From Ridgeia piscesae (lineage: Eukaryota; Annelida; Polychaeta; Sabellida; Siboglinidae): a stretch of 64,000 nucleotides of DNA. This document shows, one piece after another, positions 59,770 to 64,000 of this stretch. The translations under genes and the position numbers were made by a program. The stretch spans positions 258,501 through 322,500 of the forward strand of contig JAODUO010000124.1 of assembly GCA_025642075.2 (NCBI GenBank). Reading direction: 5' to 3'. Under the pieces are notes generated by a model. The model saw nothing but the letters and a program-made list of their open reading frames with translations, was not told where the DNA came from and ran no database searches. The number at the start of each line of letters is the position of its first letter. The first letter of the stretch is position 1.

Positions 59770-60480
59770 ACTGATGATGACAATACGGAAGTAGAATAAC
59801 TGTCCACTTCACTTCCGTGTGTGATATGAATTGTCCCTTGCTTTCGAGAGGTCCTCCTACTCCCAGCAATGTTGTCGCGATTTGTTTCAGTTTCGGTCTC
59901 GGCCTCATAGCATTGTAGGTTTCTTTAGACATGATTGACGTATCTGCGCCTGAGTCAATCTTTAACTCAATTTGCTTGCCCAAAGTCGGACGTGTAAGCG
60001 TCCAAACTGAGTCAGAGTCTTCACACTGTACTGATCCTAGGAAGTAATGCTTAGTAGACTAGTCTCGTGCAGATTGAGGAACTGTTTTGACTTCGTGGAC
60101 ATATTTTGTCCGGCACACTGACGCAAAAGTCCCTTCTTGCCACATGTCCTGCATTCTGCACCAATTGCAGGACACGCATCGTCTCTAGTCGATCTGTATT
60201 TATATCCGCAACGTGTGCATTTGTTGTCAGTGCGTCGCAGTTGTCGCTGCCTTTTCAAGCGTTAAATTATCTTATTCAATCTGCAACCTTTGTGATAACT
60301 CTTTGTCCGCCATTCCTGCTATCAGTCTGTCTCTGATATGTTTTTATCCGATTGCGAATTGCACCCTCGTGTCATGTCGTGCAGGGTTCTTATGTATTGT
60401 TCAACTGATTCGCCTGGGAAATGGCACATCTGATTAAACTTTTGTTCTTTCGTGGATTGTATTATTCTTGGGAATAAAGT
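59770..60480 (-). pseudogene. Ty3/gypsy Gag C-terminus and protease
   Basis: Gag: FPGESVEQYIRTLHDMT, HIRDRLIAGMADKELSQRLQ, then the zinc-knuckle-like region around CTRCGYKYRS and CPAIGAECRTCGKKG. Protease: ELKIDSGADTSIMS, with the catalytic DSG intact, and then GVGGPLESKG. Stops interrupt Gag near 60260. The LINE insertion follows directly after the protease block. Confidence 0.7.
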
Positions 60481-60639
60481 AATGGTGAAATTTCTCTATT
60501 TCTGATTTCTCTATTTTCTGATTTCATTTTCCGAGACAAAGCGGGAGGGGATTGGTGCTAAAGCATCAGCTTATTCTCCCGCAATATTTGTTTCGTTATA
60601 GTGTAGTAATAAATGAAGAATAAGTTGTTATATAGCGCA

Positions 60640-60925
60640 GTATCCAATCCTTGGTATTGCTCAAAGCGTTTTACACTCTACTCCCTGGCAGACTTGTTCA
60701 ATTGAACAACATTTTGATTTCTTTGGGAAACATCCAGCCACGCTATAGATAATGCGCGATGACTATTCGTACAGAAAATATCCATCACTGTCGATAGCCA
60801 GCTACTCATGCATTCAGCTGAATAAACTATAGCAATATAGTGTGACAAAATGCCCAAGGGTGGACACCGTACAAACCTGGGTTCTCTTAGTCGAGAGTCC
60901 TCCATTGCGCTACTTGTTTGGGTGC
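60640..60925 (-). mobile_element. Possible tRNA-derived SINE remnant
   Basis: On the minus strand TAGCGCAATGG matches the box A consensus, followed by ACTCTCGACTAAGAGAACCC (anticodon-arm-like) and a degenerate box B (GGTTTGTACGG). The body contains GCTCAAAGCGTTTTAC in the plus direction, as in many aquatic SINEs. It is a different family from the pair at 38.6 and 52.3 kb. Confidence 0.35.
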
Positions 60926-61407
60926 AATTGAGATATATACGTGAATGCCAAATAGTTATGGTACGTATTCTCCGAATAGATCAATTGATGTATCTAGGTT
61001 CCTTAGCAAATACCGTCAAACGTGTGCTGTAATTTATGCTCTATGAGAGGTTACGTCCACTTAATAGTGTATTTCAAATATAATAACGGTTATCAACATT
61101 ATTCGCAACAGCAAATATTGCAGGAAGAATCGCTCATCATTTTGATTGAGACGTCATTAAACCACGATGTATCGATACAGCAATGGCAGCGGTTTCGCGC
61201 TTATATTTATCCGGGCGTTAAATAATATCCAAGTAACGTTTTTTCTTATGCGTGAACATTTTAAAATCATCCGTATACTGCAAAATCCAATAAATATTGC
61301 GGGTTGATTATATTTTTTTAATTCTCTCCTATAAATTTAAATTAACGTTTTTGTGTTATCAATACATGTATAACAAATATGTTTGCCTCTTGATAATACG
61401 AGATAAG

Positions 61408-61725
<318 letters not shown>

Positions 61726-61729
61726 GAAT

Positions 61730-62110
61730 AAAAATGTATATACTATCAGATTCAGCGGGAAGCGTTAACGTCTTTATTTGTAACCAAAAAGCTAACTCGC
61801 GCTTGCGTGACCGCGAAATGGCTGTTTACGTGATAACGTACATATGGAACAATGCTAAAGAAACACCATTGTTTTTTTATGTGGCAACGTTCAAATAAAG
61901 CAGCACATCTTTCTTAAACATACCGGTATCGTTACCATTATTGTATAACATACAGGTCGCTTTTTTCTGCAGAATATGTAAGTATTCCTTATTATATAAA
62001 GGCTACACACCAAAAGAGAATATGATGTTGACGCGCTTTACGTTAGGCTCGTTCTAGTAAACATGACTGTTTTTCATTCAACGTCGTTGCAGATTAATCA
62101 AATGTAGGAA
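61730..62110. other. No gene recognised
   Basis: Unassigned sequence between the microsatellite and the LINE fragment. Confidence 0.35.
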
Positions 62111-62114
62111 CCAC

Positions 62115-62900
62115 TAAGATTCAAAAATTCCATATTCAAGATTCAAAAGACTTTATTGTTCATTTAAAACCTCACATTAAATACGGAAATTGTTCTTCAG
62201 TTGCAGAGAAAAATGACAGCAATAAGATTGGTGAGCCATAATATATATGGCTAATAAGACACATTAAAATTGTAATAAAACTCATCAGCACTAAAACTGG
62301 TAAGGTAAATAAATTAAGTATATAAATAAGTACTCTAAATAATAAATAAATAATTAATCATGTAATATTCCTTAAAAGGTTCTTTGATAAGACAGGATGT
62401 GGTAACATTAATAATATGTACTAAAATTGGTAAATAAATAATATTACATGGAAATAGGTGTATGGAATAAAAGACGCATACAGTACATTACAATTTAGCA
62501 TTCAAAATTAAAATGAAAGACGGTGTAAACGATTTCTTGGATGGGTTCTTTTTAGCTAGTGGAACTTTTTTTGACGTCTCAGAGGATGGGAAGGATCGTA
62601 CAATATTGGTCAATGCGTTCATCTTTAAGACGACCTGCAAGGGCCATGTCCTCTGCATATTTAATCAGGGTAAGAAATGAATTGTTAGACGATAAGTCGT
62701 TCGTATATATTGAAAACATAATTGGGGATAGGACGCATCCTTGTGGAGCACCGGCCACGTACAGTTGTTGCCGCGGTCACTGCAGCGTGGCTGGATGCTT
62801 TTGGGAGAAGGCGTGAAAGAGTCCCATTAAAAAGAAGCTCACAGTACATTAACTTGTGAATGTCAATCAACATAATTATATGCACATGTAGTCGTGGCAT
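62115..62900 (-). mobile_element. LINE 3' fragment (Rex1/Babar-like)
   Basis: On the minus strand an RT piece reads GAPQGCVLSPIMFSIYTNDL and then TLIKYAEDMALAG, where the catalytic FADD/YADD is YAED, so it is inactive. It is followed by AT-rich sequence to a 3' end at about 62115 with an ATTCAAG-type tail (plus-strand AAGATTCAAAAGACTTTATTG). The region after RT has been largely replaced or deleted. Confidence 0.65.
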
Positions 62901-62986
62901 AATGAATATTCTTGCCTTGATTTCTTAGAAAGTAAAACAACGCGTCAACCCCACCATTTGAAATTAGTGACTGATATTCAGGCGCG

Positions 62987-64000
<1,014 letters not shown>

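Larger units (their letters stand above)
55450..60480 (-). mobile_element. Dead Ty3/gypsy-like retrotransposon, split by a LINE
   Basis: In minus-strand order: Gag with zinc knuckle and an aspartic protease block (60480-59770), then a plus-strand LINE insertion (57420-59768), then RT, RNase H region, integrase and integrase C-terminus (57415-55450). Gag, protease, RT and integrase order is that of Ty3/gypsy. No long terminal repeats were recognised on either side, and multiple frame breaks and lost catalytic residues show it is inactive. Confidence 0.75.

Overview
The window is eukaryotic, AT-rich and intron-bearing, and is crowded with simple repeats and transposon remnants. Kunitz-domain exons joined by phase-1 introns, tRNA-derived SINEs, a Rex1/Babar-like LINE, PIF/Harbinger and P-like transposase remnants and a Ngaro/PAT-type tyrosine-recombinase element suggest an aquatic invertebrate. 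A mollusc is my best guess, by inference only. No rRNA or intact tRNA gene, CRISPR array or bacterial-style operon was seen.

The best-supported host gene is on the minus strand, from 49202 down to 26785. It has eight coding exons that all join in phase 1: a signal-peptide exon (48974-49209) with a GC donor, two copies of a 54-nt exon (47648-47701, 40437-40490), a Kunitz exon (38001-38159), a basic exon (37267-37416), a second Kunitz exon (34538-34714), a long Arg/Lys-rich exon (32699-33115) and a Tyr-rich terminal exon (26785-26933). The model totals 1389 coding nt (462 residues plus stop). The sixth cysteine of the first Kunitz domain is completed only by splicing. The product should be a secreted Kunitz protein with two Arg-P1 inhibitor domains and very basic linkers. 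A second cluster of Kunitz exons (2166-4768, minus), with one dead exon, lies in tandemly duplicated intron-plus-exon units and belongs to a related gene running off the left edge.

The most unusual mobile element (40712-46966) sits in the intron between the two 54-nt exons. It has the split direct-repeat layout A1-[ORFs]-B1-A2-B2 (A = 247 bp, B = 262 bp) typical of PAT/Ngaro elements. No reverse transcriptase is visible. It carries an SGNH-hydrolase ORF followed by an AATAAA and an A22 tract, an array of about 28 copies of a 62-bp repeat, and a tyrosine recombinase with its catalytic residues. The adjacent tandem duplicate of the host sequence is the empty insertion site.

Other regions: 1-5.1 kb Kunitz duplications; 7.6-8.1 kb MITE-like element and TA repeats; 8.6-11.35 kb a convergent PIF/Harbinger pair (coiled-coil accessory protein on plus, dead nuclease on minus); 12.48-15.94 kb an element with terminal inverted repeats of about 660-680 bp; 16-20 kb P-like transposase and inverted fragments; 24.2-25.9 kb a hAT-like nonautonomous element with an 8-bp target duplication; 30.1-30.5 kb a Cys-rich TE-type gene fragment; 52.3 kb and 38.6 kb tRNA-derived SINEs; 55.4-60.5 kb a dead Ty3/gypsy element (minus) split by a plus-strand LINE; 61-63.1 kb microsatellites and a second LINE fragment.
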